Positions 1 through 11,040 of a stretch of 64,000 nucleotides of DNA are shown here, one piece after another. Within the stretch, counting starts at the first letter, position 1, and each line of letters opens with the position of its first letter. The stretch is from Lepidurus packardi (taxonomy: Eukaryota > Arthropoda > Branchiopoda > Notostraca > Triopsidae). A model generated the notes under the pieces. That model was not told the DNA's origin, did not search any database, and saw only the letters and a list, made by a program, of their open reading frames with translations. The DNA lies in contig JAKZAN010000003.1 in the NCBI GenBank assembly GCA_023053545.1, positions 1,149,501-1,213,500 of the forward strand. Reading direction: 5' to 3'. The position numbers were made by a program, and so were the translations under genes.

Positions 1-1619
1 GCGCCCAATTCTGCTGTTGAAATAACAAAGAAGAGTATATTCACGATTATTTTCTTTAACATTTCGTAGCAAGGAGCAAATCTTAAACTATTCGTTTTAT
101 CAATTATTACAGAAGATCCTGTTTCGTACAAGAGAAATGTCCCCAGTATGTTGGATCTGTATAAGATGAACGTAGTTGGGGAGGAAGTAAAGGTCCTTTT
201 GAAATTGACACACAATGATCGTAGGGCAGACATTACAAGTGGCTCCGTAAAATCCATTGCTGAAGTGCAGGAAAGCTGTCCTTACCTCTGTCAAGAGGTC
301 TTCGTAAGTACACATTTTACGCATATTACGCGCCGCAAAGGTTCTAAAAAATGTAAAACATTTCAGCTATTCTTGGAGCTGGATTTATTACTGGGTGAAG
401 GAACGTCAGCAAGGTTTAAAGAAAATTGGAAAAAAATAGTTCCGAAAATCTTGCAAGTTGCGAAACAACAAATGACAAAATCTTGTGACTGTGTTCTTCG
501 TCGATACATCAATGTGGAAGAAGACTTCGGTACGTAGGCTTGTTTAGATCTTTTAAAGAATCATCAAATACAAATTCCGGGTTATTATTGTGCATTGCAG
601 ATGTCGCCTCACGGGCTGCCCTTGAGTTACTGCCGATTTTGCTGAGTACGTCTAAAAAATTTGCTAAAATGGGAAGATTATTATATGATTACAGACAAGT
701 ATGTCTTTTTAAAATAACTTTAATTTTCTACAATTCGTATTCATGTTTTTCTAAGGATAAAGCCCTGCCGTCCATCATCGCGGAGAAACCGGTCCGCACT
801 ACGCCTTACATTGTGTCGATCGGAGGCTCGCTAACTCTTGTGGCTGACCAAAAACCCGTTCTAGCCCCTAGTGACATGCAGAGCGCATTAGTGTGCCTCA
901 TGGCCACCTATTATGTCTATAATATTAAGTACGCAAGCGGAATTAAATCAGCTCTTCTGTTCCTTCAAGGCACTTGTCTCGAGATTGCGGATGACGAATT
1001 CCGAAAGCTGGATTCCATTAAAGTGTTGTTACGACAATTGGGCAACTGAACACGACTACTGAATCGGATGTCTTGCCAGTGTCCGCCGTGATATTCTGCA
1101 GGAGCGTCGATATTTGGCCCTGAATTGTTACGCATTTTATAGGTTGTGTACCCCTTATCTGTTTATCTCGTTACTTTTTTCACTTTAATGTCCCTTGGCC
1201 ATATATTTACCCAGTGCTATGCGTTTTTCTTTGTGTTGTTTAGCTTTGTAATTTATGTCGTTGACGTTTTGATTATCTAGTGCAATGCAATGCAATACAA
1301 TTGAATGCCTACCTGAAATGAGGAGTAATTAATGATACTTCCTTCGTCTAATTAAAGGGATGTCTTGCCCATAATTTATAGTGTATCATCTACTATTTAT
1401 TAGATCCCTTACTCAATTTTTGATATATAATAAACACAATTTTTGATACTGAAATCTTTCAAATTTAAGTTAAACCAAACTTCTATTATTGGGTTTTGTT
1501 ATACCGATTATAGGGGAACGCTACCATTCTCCGTTAATGGTAGAAAAATAGCCCCATCCTGGGACCCGCGATTTTCGGTAGCGTTTTCGACCATTAACCG
1601 GTTAAAATTTTTAACAGTG
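1..1619 (+). mobile_element. CMC (EnSpm/CACTA-like) DNA transposon, copy 1, right part only
   Basis: The segment ends with TTTTTAACAGTG at 1608-1619, the same terminus as the complete element ending at 18492, and it carries the same accessory gene. The left part, where the transposase would lie, is outside the window. The noncoding 1050-1619 stretch is the 3' subterminal region; the last 140 bases contain the same kind of ACCATTAA and GGTTAAAA blocks seen in the second copy. The 3' flank starts CACGG, so a TA target duplication cannot be confirmed on this side. Family assignment rests on the CACTG/CAGTG termini of the sister copy and its DxMHD-type transposase. Confidence 0.75.
118..1049 (+). 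CDS. SAMD3-like accessory protein of the CMC transposon (copy 1, 5' end outside window)
   Basis: About four exons are visible: 118 to about 300, about 365-531, about 600-692 and about 755-1049, with introns starting GT and ending AG. The last exon contains the PYIVSIGGSLTLVAD and ATYYVYNIKYASG blocks and ends at a TGA. The C-terminal block resembles the SAMD3-like ORFs that accompany a family of animal DNA transposons (family knowledge, recalled and not searched). The same exon order and splice positions recur at 16960-17884. Unlike that copy, this one has an uninterrupted GRLLYDYRQ exon, so the visible part reads open throughout. Function is unknown; it is probably an accessory transposition factor. 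The N-terminal exons lie off the left edge. Confidence 0.6.
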
Positions 1620-2282
1620 CACGGTAGAGCAGTCATTCACACTGCGATCTTTTGAGACTCAGCCTCTGACCGGAAGATTTGCTTTGCTGGCTAAGCAAGT
1701 CTTCTACCGGGATGCAGAGGTACACCTCGGCGGTACCCAGTAAAGAAATCAAACGGCGGTGACGAACCTACCTTTGGACTGGCCCCCGAACAGCGAGTGC
1801 TGGGGGTCTGATTTCCCATAGCTAAAAAGGCTTGTGGAACGGCACAGAAACTTTTCAGTTTCGTGGGGGATAAAAGTGTTTTTGAAAGAGCAGCGGCGCG
1901 TGGCGATGGCGAGGGGGTGATAGGCGGTGCTGTCTATTGCTAAACCTTGGTCTGTCGTCGCTCAAAACTGTTGCGATGAAACCTTTTGTCTTCCGGTGTC
2001 GTTCCCAGTCTATTCGAAAAACGCATGGGTTTTAAAGAATCAGAATAATTGGAAGGCCGCTGAGCCTGTTTTGGTTTTCTTTTGTTTGACGGTAAAGACC
2101 ATGATGAGTGACGGAGCCTTGTGCGAGAGATACAGTGGGTGATGCCTGACTAAACGTGCTATGGAATCTGCCAAATCCCAGAGAATTGCCTAGGATGTCA
2201 AAAGGGAAGATAAGAGTTACGCTTATTTCTTTGGGTTAATTCTATCCCCCCCTCTTGGGTCCGACAAATACATATATTCTTT
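1620..2282. other. Unassigned sequence between CMC copy 1 and the KDZ element, with an RNA-like hairpin
   Basis: There is no convincing reading frame. 1663-1720 can fold into a two-tier stem: outer CCTCTG (1663-1668) with CAGAGG (1715-1720), inner 10-bp stem 1673-1682 with 1695-1704. A second short hairpin (GGCCCCC with GGGGGTC) follows near 1780-1811. The stretch continues after the KDZ insertion at 10738, because the 8-bp duplication GATAGACC flanks that element. It was therefore one sequence before the KDZ inserted. Origin unknown: decayed R2-like 5' region or rDNA spacer are both possible. Confidence 0.4.
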
Positions 2283-2290
2283 GATAGACC

Positions 2291-2488
2291 CAACACGTTC
2301 TCCGGATTTAGTTACGAATATATGTACAGTATACCCAGATAAAATATGACACCATCGTGTCTTAAGAATTTGCGTTTTACGCCCCTAGGAGCGCTGTTGT
2401 GTTTCCTTAGGGCTTTTGTCCTATGGCTTTTGTTTACAAACATTGGTTGCTGAAAATTGGAAAAAAATAATGAATAAAAGGAATATTA
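2291..2488 (+). repeat. KDZ left terminal inverted repeat
   Basis: This pairs with 10547-10729 in inverse orientation. The repeat runs through the first 19 bases of the coding sequence that starts at 2470. It is longer than the right copy because of a small local duplication (CTTTTGTCCTATGG, about 14 bp) near 2412-2428. Its inner end supplies the start codon of the plus-strand gene, so the TIR probably also contains the promoter. Confidence 0.85.
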
Positions 2489-4460
2489 ACAATAAAAAGC
2501 CTTGCCCGCATTGCAGCGAGCCATTACATTATTTAAGAAAAACTTGTTCAGAATGTAAGAAACCCACGAATTTTAAAGAAGTGATAAATGAAAAGTGGAA
2601 TGGAAAGCTGCGAGCACGTTTTGACAATGCTTCCTTACAGCCGAACACATTATCGCGCTTTAAGCAGTCTATTTACAAACAAGTAAGTTTTTTCCTCCAA
2701 ACAGAACCCTATGAGTGCAGAAAAATGTGAAAACAAAAACTATTTTACAGATGGCAAAATTAGAAGGTGTCGGTTACGCAAGCGTCTTGCTTATTTTAGA
2801 GCGAAAGCCTAGCTATAGAACAAGTTTCCTAACGTATAACGAAACTATTGAAAAAATTTTCGTGGAAGAGAAAAGCTGCAGGTCAAGGGATTTAAGCCAA
2901 CGAAGCCATCGTATCCTTACCTTCCTGAAGGACGAGTACATTTCTGCAGTTGACAAGTACACTCTCAAGTATAGTCATACAAATTTAACAGGCATTCGCA
3001 TAAGATACTCTGTTTCATGCCATGTATGCCCTTATAATAATATTCTAAGTTTTTACATCTTTGTTACTTTCAGAGAGGATTCACAACCGCTCCCGGATTC
3101 AGCGGAAGCCATGGATGCAGTGGAAGTCTCGGCTGACGGTCATGTGGCTGACAAGGTAACTCTGTATTAACGTATTTGAGCGTTTTAATGTTTTAAATGT
3201 AGGAAGACGTAGATGAACTCCCAATTGATATAACGCATGAAAGAATTTTGTATACTCAGACATCTGGTGTTCATGGAAGGGAGAAGAAAAAACGCACAAA
3301 AGCGAGGAAGGCTAAAGATACAAAGACATGTTCAAGTAAATATTGCCTTTTTATAAGTAACTATTTACTTACTTATAATATTAATTAGAGAAAGAAGCCA
3401 AAAGAACGAAAACGGCGGAAGAACATAGCAATCAAGTATAGCTACTAATAAATTAGTCTCAGCATTTGTGTAATTATTGATTCATTTCAGAAGACCTGGC
3501 AGCTGTCTATTTCGCAAGCAACCCATTCGGTTAAAGATAACCAAGAACTTGAACCTGAGCTTGATGTGGTAAGTACTCTGTTGAATATCTTTATACTAAA
3601 TTGAGTAATAAAGGGTCATCGGATTTCTGACACATGGGACGTATATTTTTTTCCTTAAAATATTAGATGTTTGAATTTCCTGACATTCAACGGACGAATG
3701 ACCAGCTGGAGCAGATCCACACCGTTGCCCTACTGACCGAAGTAAGCTTCCATTATTTTGTTGTTTTGTCTTCTAGTATTCCCAAATTGTTTTAGGAAAA
3801 CGAGCTCGCACCGTCAAAAGATTTAGTCAGTGTTCCTTCTTTCGTGCCTGGTGCTAGAGAAAGGCAAAGCAAAGAAACTTTGGTTGTGAAGAAGCCTCTA
3901 ATAACGTACTCAAGTAATATTTCGTTTAGTTGATTCGTGCGTGTTTATTTTTACAGCATACATTTTAGAGAAGGGAGTGGTAAAAATCAAAATAGCCGAA
4001 GAGCAAGTCAAGCAAGTAAAAATGAAGAAATATTTATTTTGCATTTTCATTTATTCTTGTCCACTTTTAGAATAAGTGGAAGCTGACAAAAACATCAGGA
4101 ACTGAATCCGTGCTAGTAAACAACAAAGCCAGAATCGAAGCAGCAAACAAGATGCCAAAAGAAAAGCTTATTAAGCGAGTAAAACGAGATTTATTTTACG
4201 AGTAAAATCGGCCAGGTTTATGTATCTTCTGATTTTATTGTTCCTCGTTGCAGAGTAATTTGCAGGTTATAAGCCCGTCAGCCGGAGAGAATCTCGGAAG
4301 GGCCCAAGACACACAAGCGGCGATCATGGTAAGATCAGTTGAATCACAGGCAGACGTTAGTCTTGATTGTTGTTTTAATCTACAATAGGTGATAGAATTC
4401 GAAGCGGAAAGATTACTGTCTGGAACTTACGAAGTGAACCAGTGTGTGAACCAGTTATAG
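2470..4460 (+). CDS. KDZ-element accessory gene, multi-exon, zinc-ribbon-like N terminus, function unknown
   Basis: The start is the ATG at 2470 inside the left TIR. Exon 1 (2470 to about 2681) encodes MNKRNI followed by two CxxC pairs (CPHC, CSEC), a possible zinc ribbon, and ends at GTAAGT. Further short exons follow at about 2751-2990, 3075-3158, 3202-3333, 3390-3437, 3491-3569, 3667-3740, 3796-3911, 3958-4013, 4071-4175 and 4254 onward; most have plausible GT and AG borders. Later exons are rich in Lys, Glu and Ser and end at TAG 4458-4460, about 60 bp from the end of the convergent transposase. I recognise no family. Given its position it is probably a DNA- or protein-binding partner of the transposase. 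Exon borders are by eye and some may be wrong. Confidence 0.55.
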
Positions 4461-4520
4461 ATAAAGCATTCGTGATCCTTATTAAATAAGTGTTAGCTTT
4501 TATGATACTTACCTATGAAT

Positions 4521-7500
4521 TCATCCTCCAATTTCTTCGTCAGAATCGTCTTCCTCAGATGACGAGTTAGGATTATTTTCTACGTGCAGGTTGTGCTCAT
4601 AGACTGCACCTCGAAATAGTCTGATGGCCTCAGCTTTGCATAAAAGCGCATATTGCTTCCTTTTTGCAAGCAAAGCCCGCATGCCTTTCACTACCGTCTC
4701 CTCGCATGGCTGAGGCAAACTGTACCTGCCTGATTTGTAAGGCGGACAAACTTGATAAACATCAGTGTTTGTCAGGGCCTTCTCCTTCTCGCTGTAATAC
4801 GAAACGACATCCTCCATTTCTCTTTCAATTATGATACGTTCTTCTTGAAGGCGTTCTACTTTCGTAAAAAGCAAAATAGCTTTTTTCTTCGTCTGGCCCT
4901 CACCTAAGTTTTTTTTAAGTAATTTTTTAACGAAAATGACTAGACGAATGAGAGCCTACTTTCAGCGAAAACGCATTGTTCTTCGTCTTCGTCTTGCCTC
5001 AAAGGAGGAAACTCGGTGGCATTCCCGACATAGTTTCGGAGTTCATTATACATAAAGATCTTGTGGTCCCATTTGTCCTTGACGTTGCGTATTTCCTTTC
5101 TTTTACGGTCGCGCTTTTTGCTTGTGTCTGTACAAAATTAGGGTTCAATAAGATTAGACAAAGGCTGGAAACAGGTTTTTAAAATGTGATTGGTACTCAT
5201 AGATAATATGAACGCGCTTAATGGGAAACTTTCCTGAACTACAAATAAAACAAAATATTCCAAAATATTCCGAAGTGTATATATATACTTACCAAAATTG
5301 AAAATCCCAGCTATTATATAGCACGCAATAAATATTATATGACACATTTACTGGAGTGGAAATTATTTACGTATTACACAGAAGCTTAAATAAACCCTGC
5401 AACATAATTACGACTGGTCATGCGAAACAATAAAGAAGCACTTCACCAAAGCATACTATGGTTACTTGAAAAGTGTTACCAAATTGCAATACAGGAAGAT
5501 AGCATATATTGTAAGAAATACACAAAAAGACGACACACAAAAGGTTGATTAAACTTATTTGAATAAAGGCTGACACAAAAGCTTTCCAGGTAATCACTCG
5601 CCAATATTATTTGGTAAAAAAACAGTACTTACCAGGACTGGCCGAACAATACGCGTATAATCACGAAACCATTCGGTTGTAGACTACTCTCCAATCGCGA
5701 ATTCCATACGACACTGAAAATACTCAGACGTTAAATAGTCAGAGGTTTCCTACACGCATTCCAGCCGGAAGCAAAAAAAGAACATAAAACTCAATCAACA
5801 TAATTATATACTTCTATAAATTCAGTAAGTTTTCTAGTTTAAAAGTTACACTCTGGCATCATTAATAAGGGTAACCAAAAAATATAATGCGGGCACTACA
5901 AGGTTGAGTCGTGTTTGTGATCTGCGTGCTTATTATATACAATACAGTGCAGAGCTTAAGAATAGCTAAATAATTTGCAGATCTTAGAATAATGAAATAA
6001 TTTGCATCTTAGAATAAGTAAAGCAACACAATTGGTCTGAATTAAAAGTAAGCAACTACATCACTTTAGCTGGGATATTCTCAATAAATTTTCTAACAGA
6101 AGTAGCATATGTAACAGTAGATCCCAAAAATGCCCCGTGCGCCTTCCAGAGAATTACCGGCTTTTGCGTGTAAGAGAAATTAAGGGACAACTGACACGGT
6201 TTCTCCATATGAAAGAATGTAACACTTTTGAGCTCACATGTTCTCCGAAAGACCTCCAATACGCATAACTATATCTTTTTTAGCAAGTTTGACTCTTTTA
6301 TAATAGTAGTTGATCTCAAAAAACGCCCTTGGAACCTTACAGGGTTGGCGGGCTTTTGCGTAAAGGACAAAGGGAACAGTGACACGGATTCCCCGATCTC
6401 AACGAAATTAACTTTGTTAAGCTCATATGTATCGAAAAAGCCTCCAATACGTATAAATTTATCGTTTTCAGCAAGTTTGACTCTTTTATAATAGTAGTTG
6501 ATCTCAAAAAACGCCCTTGGAACCTTACAGGGTTGGCGGGCTTTTGCGTATAGGACAAAGGGAACAGTGACACAGATTCCCCGATCTCAAAGAAATTAAC
6601 TTTTTTAGGCTCATATGTATCGAAAAGGCCTCCAATACGCAAAACTATATCGTTTTCAGCAAGTTACAAGTTTGACTCTTTTATAATAGTAATTGATCTC
6701 AAAAAACGCCCTTGGAAACTTACAGGGTTAGCGGGCTTTTGCGTATAGTACAAAGGGTCTATAGTGACACAAGTTTACCCAATTTTAATTAATTCATTTT
6801 AAGCTGATACCGATTAGGGATCTCGTAAGTCTGGCGTTTGGAAGATAAAGACGAAAAAATTGGTATCCAGCCCTTTTTCGCCTTTGATTTTGACAAAATA
6901 TGTGAAGCGGATCTCAGCCCTCCTGAGTCACGTGACATCACGCGACTGGCACGTGTTTGGCCACATGTGTTTGGCCACGTGTTTGGCCACATGTTTGGCC
7001 ATATAAAATATCCCACCCGGAGCAGGAAGACGCTCTTGTCTTTCTGGTTTCCGAACTGCCTCCATTATTTTGAGGCCTGATACTTACGCATTCTACACCA
7101 AAGGAAATTTTCGCATTTACGGAAATACAGTCCCCTTAAGCAAAATTCATGTATTTATAAAAATACATAAAATTTACACATAAAAACCATGCTCGCAATC
7201 TTCACCTATCTGCGACCCACTTTGAAACCGATAAAGCAAAAAGTCATGCTTAATGCCTACTGCAAAAATTTGGCATGCACAACTACAATCCACGGAATCT
7301 AAATTAGACTACAAGAACTAACCCAGAGAATCGGAAGACTAATAGACACTATAATATAACCATGTAGAGACAAAACTTACAGCAACTTACCTTTAATGTT
7401 ACTTTTCATCTTTTACGCACCATTGGCAATTCAACTTTACAAAATAGATAGTTACCCGCTACAGCTGAGATTTCTCTTTTTAAGCTCCTAATTTGGGCTT

Positions 7501-10500
7501 TGAGTTTTCCTTCTGCAACAAAACGGTATGTGTGTTGCAAACATTTTTTCACTGCTCCCGATGTTATTGGGTCCAGTTCCGGTGGGTCGTAGATGTCGTC
7601 TTCGATACTTTCACTTTCGGCTGGCAGACTATTTAATTAATTGAAACACGTTAAGTTCAGAAGTTATATACGAAACAGAAAATTTTTACCTGTGAAAAAA
7701 CTTTTCGACTATTTCGACCTCTCGCGGTGTCGGAGCACGAGCTGGATCTGACAAGTTTGCTACGAGATAAACACGGAATATTGCAAGACATAATTAACAA
7801 AACAGAATTGTACCATCTGCCTTTTGCCTCCAGGAGTCTCGCTCTGCACGCAACTGATCACCACTGAAGCCGTATCCTTGCAGCTCTTCTTCGAGGGAAC
7901 AGATCTGTTTAGGAATCTGCAGGCACATCAACAAAATAACTATTCTTTTTCTGGCAGTAACAGTATTTGCATAAAAAGCAGAAAAACATAGCGAAAAGGA
8001 ATAGATATAGTACTCAATCAATTACCTCTTCGTATCTTTCTGAAAGAGCTTTTGGCAGCGATTCCTCCTTCTTGGTATTCCAGTACACCGCGTGTTGCGT
8101 CAGCATTTCATTTCGACCTAGGAAAATCAAAGCAGCTACAGAAAAACTCCAGTTACTTGAAACTTACCAGCTTTGTCCATACGCTTGGTCGTCTGGCCGA
8201 TTCTTGAAGCATAGGCGTTTACGAGTTCTACGTGTTCACCCGTGCTTGTGCCGAATCCCTCCTGGAAAGTTCCGCTCCAAACGCGTTAAACATGATTATT
8301 CAGCAAAATTATATAGAAAATCTAGGTAGCTCACCTCGCAGTCTGCATTATGATTCTTGGCATGCCACACAGAAAGGAAAGGAGTCACGTTTTTCTGCAT
8401 ATCGACAACGTCGCTAAGGGGGTGATCGTTACCCTGCTCCAATACGGCCCTAATGTCACTGGTCAGGCCCTCCAAAAAAGGCCAAAATTGGCACATGACA
8501 TCCACAGAAATAAACCGAACGTTCATTTCTCGGCAAAGTTCACGTAGTAGAAAGAGCGGATAAGAGTAAATTTCGCCTCTAAACATGTTGAGGCCGCCCA
8601 GAATGAACTCATGTCGGCATGATGCAATGTAAACCCCAGTCTCGTCTAGTTTAATGAACGACTGCCACTCAGCCCTAGCCGCTTTCCATTCGGATGCCTT
8701 GCAATTGTTTTTCTTCCCCTGAAATTGTAATAAAACAATTAGTTGCTATAACTAACGCCGTAAGCGTACAAACCTTTGACAAACGTTTCTGCCTCAAGTT
8801 ATTTATTGCGGCATCAAAGCTTAAAACTTCCTCGTCAGGAAACAAAAACTCGCCCTCTGAATAACAGCGGCGCAAGGATCTGAATATACATACATACTCG
8901 TGAATTACCTCGCTATGAGTGTACCATTCGATACCTGGATTTAAGTTTGAATCTATACACCTTCTTGTTGCCATCAACATGAACGACATGGCACATTTTA
9001 TGACACGCTGGGCAGTGCAAACGAAAACTTTTCTCCCTGGTGAGCGATCACGGCCAGATTCCACCTCATCGACAAAACCGTTCAGTCCGGACATGCATCG
9101 AACCCATTCTTCAAACGCGTCCTTAAATGCGGTTGGGGAGATGTTCATTACCTACAGAAAAGAGGTACAGTACAAGAGAAATAGAATAAGTCGTGATTGT
9201 TATGCATTCAACCAGTACAATACTTACACGTGCATCTAAGTCTTTTGAGAGATGTTGAAGGGAAGCAAGAAACGCTCTTACTGCGAGTCCAGGACTTTCC
9301 ATTCTTAAAAAGAAGAACGTGCGCAGTGTTTCGGTCGAGAATATATAGCACCCTTTAAAGTAAGAGTAGAAAAGAGTTAGGCAATCAGTCTTTAAAGGTC
9401 CCGTTTATACCTCCGTAAATATTGGACGAACCAGCGAAATAGTTAGAAGAAACGAGATTTTCCCAATCGACTTTATGAATGAAAGTGCACGAATGGCATT
9501 TCACGGCCGGAAGGAATACATCATGTCGACCTAATGGGAAATAAAAAAGAAATGCAAGTGATAGGACATTACTACTTCTCTGACAGAATACCTCGCATGG
9601 ACACGAATTTGCAGGGGATATCAATAATGCACTCGACTTCTCCAGAGCCGCAGTTTTTACAATTGCTTTCAAGACTTGCCGAGATTGCACGATCTAAAGC
9701 AGATGAAAGAGTTTAATGTTTTTTCCTGCTCGATTTATTAAGAAGATATACCATCGTTGCCCAGAGAGTATGATCCACCCTGCTGTAAAACTAAAGTCTG
9801 ACAAGGTTTAAGGGTCGTCTTAAAACCAACAGCCCAAGTATAACGAAGGTGCGTAGCTAAGAATTTGTGTTTTAATGTGTCACATGTGACGCACAAAGCC
9901 CCACAGCCATCTTCGCACCTGCAATGCTTCACAAATTAAATAATAGAAGCACTTAAAAAGTACCTAATAATCGCCGGATTTGAGTTGCATTTAACACAAT
10001 TCTTATTAGTGAAAGGAGAAGATTCTTCCTTGAAAAAAGCCGTGAATATTTCCGGCCTTCTTGTTTCCCACCCTGAAGATCTCTTTTCTCTCCTTTCAGT
10101 CCAAGTCCGAGAAGGAGGTGGATTTGGTTGTCCTTCAGTGAACGTATTTTCATCCAAAAGTTTCCTGAGCCTCACTAGCTCAAAGCGATTACCTACAATA
10201 ATAAAACATTTAACCAACGAGAATAAATATTCTAACTTAGCTTCCTTACACGCTTGGGCCTGGGGAATTTCTGGAGCTTCGGACACGAAAGGTTCAGAGG
10301 TCGACGCACCATCGTTAAGATTAAGAGTTTTCGCTATACCAGTGGTCTTAGTTTTGGAAATACGCGATGGTCGGTTTGAGGATTGCAATGTTCCGGCTCG
10401 TGTGTGTATATACAGTTTACCACGACTTTTTCCGCCATTTTTTCTACTCTTTGCTTTTTCAGCTTCCTTTTTTCTTTTCTGTACAGCTTCATAACGTTCT

Positions 10501-10565
10501 TTCAACAATTCACCGATCGCCGAAGCCAACTTCTGCTCGGTCTCCCTAATATTCCTTTTATTCAT
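4521..10565 (-). CDS. KDZ-superfamily transposase, about 16 exons, one apparent frameshift
   Basis: The start is the ATG at 10563-10565 in the right TIR. In order: a basic coiled N terminus (about 10249-10565); a cysteine cluster split by an intron (CVKC near 9990, then CEDGCGALCVTC near 9900); CKNCGSGEVEC (about 9640); GRHDVFLPAVKCHSC (about 9490-9533); a CPAC...DGN block (about 8970-9030); LDETGVYIASCRHEF (about 8620-8660); VDVMCQFWPFLEG (about 8465-8510); WHAKNHNADCE (about 8337-8370); GFGTSTGEHVELVNAY (about 8200-8260); then C-terminal coiled-coil exons, including one at about 4963-5125 and the last at 4521-4880. The LDETG, GTSTGE and CPAC-DGN blocks are KDZ hallmarks (family knowledge). 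The frame changes between the VRCMSG part and the CPAC part near 9040 with no usable intron. A large intron (about 5130-7395) separates the last two exons from the rest. Confidence 0.75.
6105..6800. repeat. Tandem satellite, about 188-bp unit, three clear units plus a diverged one
   Basis: The marker GACTCTTTTATAATAGTAGT begins at 6291, 6479 and (with one change) 6674, giving spacings of 188 and 195 bp; the third unit carries a 7-bp duplication just before it. Each unit continues with CTCAAAAAACGCCC and GGCGGGCTTTTGCGT. 6105-6290 is a more diverged unit (ATCCCAAAAATGCCCC). The array lies in the large intron of the KDZ transposase. Confidence 0.85.
6948..7003. repeat. Short tandem repeat of GTTTGGCCAC(A/G)TGT
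   Basis: Four imperfect copies of a 12-14 bp unit run head to tail, each containing GTTTGGCCA followed by CATGT or CGTGT. The array sits close to the satellite in the KDZ intron. Confidence 0.8.
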
Positions 10566-10729
10566 TATTTTTTCCGATTTTCAACAACCAATGTTTGTAA
10601 ACAAAAGCCCTAAGGAAGAATAACAGCACTCCTAGGGGCGTAAAACGCAAATTCTTAAGACACGATGGTGTCATATTTTATTTGGGTATACTGTACATAT
10701 ATTCGTAACTAAATCCGGAGAACGTGTTG
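10547..10729 (-). repeat. KDZ right terminal inverted repeat
   Basis: This is the inverse of 2291-2488 with few mismatches. It includes the ATG of the transposase at 10563-10565, so both genes of the element begin with the same six residues, MNKRNI. The abutting duplication GATAGACC occupies 10730-10737. Confidence 0.85.
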
Positions 10730-10737
10730 GATAGACC

Positions 10738-11040
10738 AGTGTTCATGATGGTCTCCCTCTCCCGGGCCTGCTGTGAAATTCTTATGTAAGGGTTTTGAGA
10801 AAAAATTTTAAAAGCCGGCTATTTGACCCTTGAACTTAGGGAGGAATCTAGTTAGTCGCGAAATGTACTCCCCTGTCAAAATTACAAGCCTTATCGACTT
10901 TGTCCAGAAGGTCAAGCGCGAAGGCGTAGCGCTAGTAACGGCCTGTTGCTCGACTCAAACTACCATTGAGCTGAGGCTTCTAACCGGACTCGTCTGGTGA
11001 CTCCGGCTAGAAGCTATCTCGCTCGCTAGAAGCTGGACTG
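10738..11040. other. Unassigned sequence right of the KDZ element
   Basis: No reading frame or repeat could be recognised. It is the continuation of 1620-2282 interrupted by the KDZ insertion. A short inverted motif GAAGCTGG/CTAGAAGC lies near 11005-11035. Confidence 0.3.

Larger units (their letters stand above)
5130..7395. other. Large intron of the KDZ transposase
   Basis: No exon could be recognised in this 2.2-kb stretch on the minus strand. It is AT-rich at 5200-6050, then holds the 188-bp satellite and the short GTTTGGCCAC repeat. All other introns of this gene are well under 100 bp, so this one was probably enlarged by later insertion or repeat growth. Confidence 0.5.
2291..10729. 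mobile_element. Complete KDZ-superfamily DNA transposon (8439 bp)
   Basis: The element is bounded by a perfect 8-bp duplication GATAGACC (2283-2290 and 10730-10737) and by long terminal inverted repeats starting CAACACGTTCTCCGG on both ends. KDZ elements are known for 8-bp duplications. It carries two convergent multi-exon genes: a plus-strand gene of unknown function (2470-4460) and a minus-strand transposase (4521-10565) with cysteine-cluster and KDZ motifs. A 188-bp tandem satellite sits in a transposase intron. The transposase has one apparent frameshift near 9040, so this copy may be inactive unless that is a sequencing error. Confidence 0.88.

Noticed and set aside
1675-1704. GGCTAAG loop read as an HDV-type J4/2 in the 1663-1720 hairpin
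   Set aside because: The two sides pair directly around it, leaving no room for P3 and P1, so the HDV topology is not possible.
10367-10613. Overlapping Phe-rich plus-strand ORFs at 10367-10613
   Set aside because: Antisense to the Lys-rich N terminus of the KDZ transposase.
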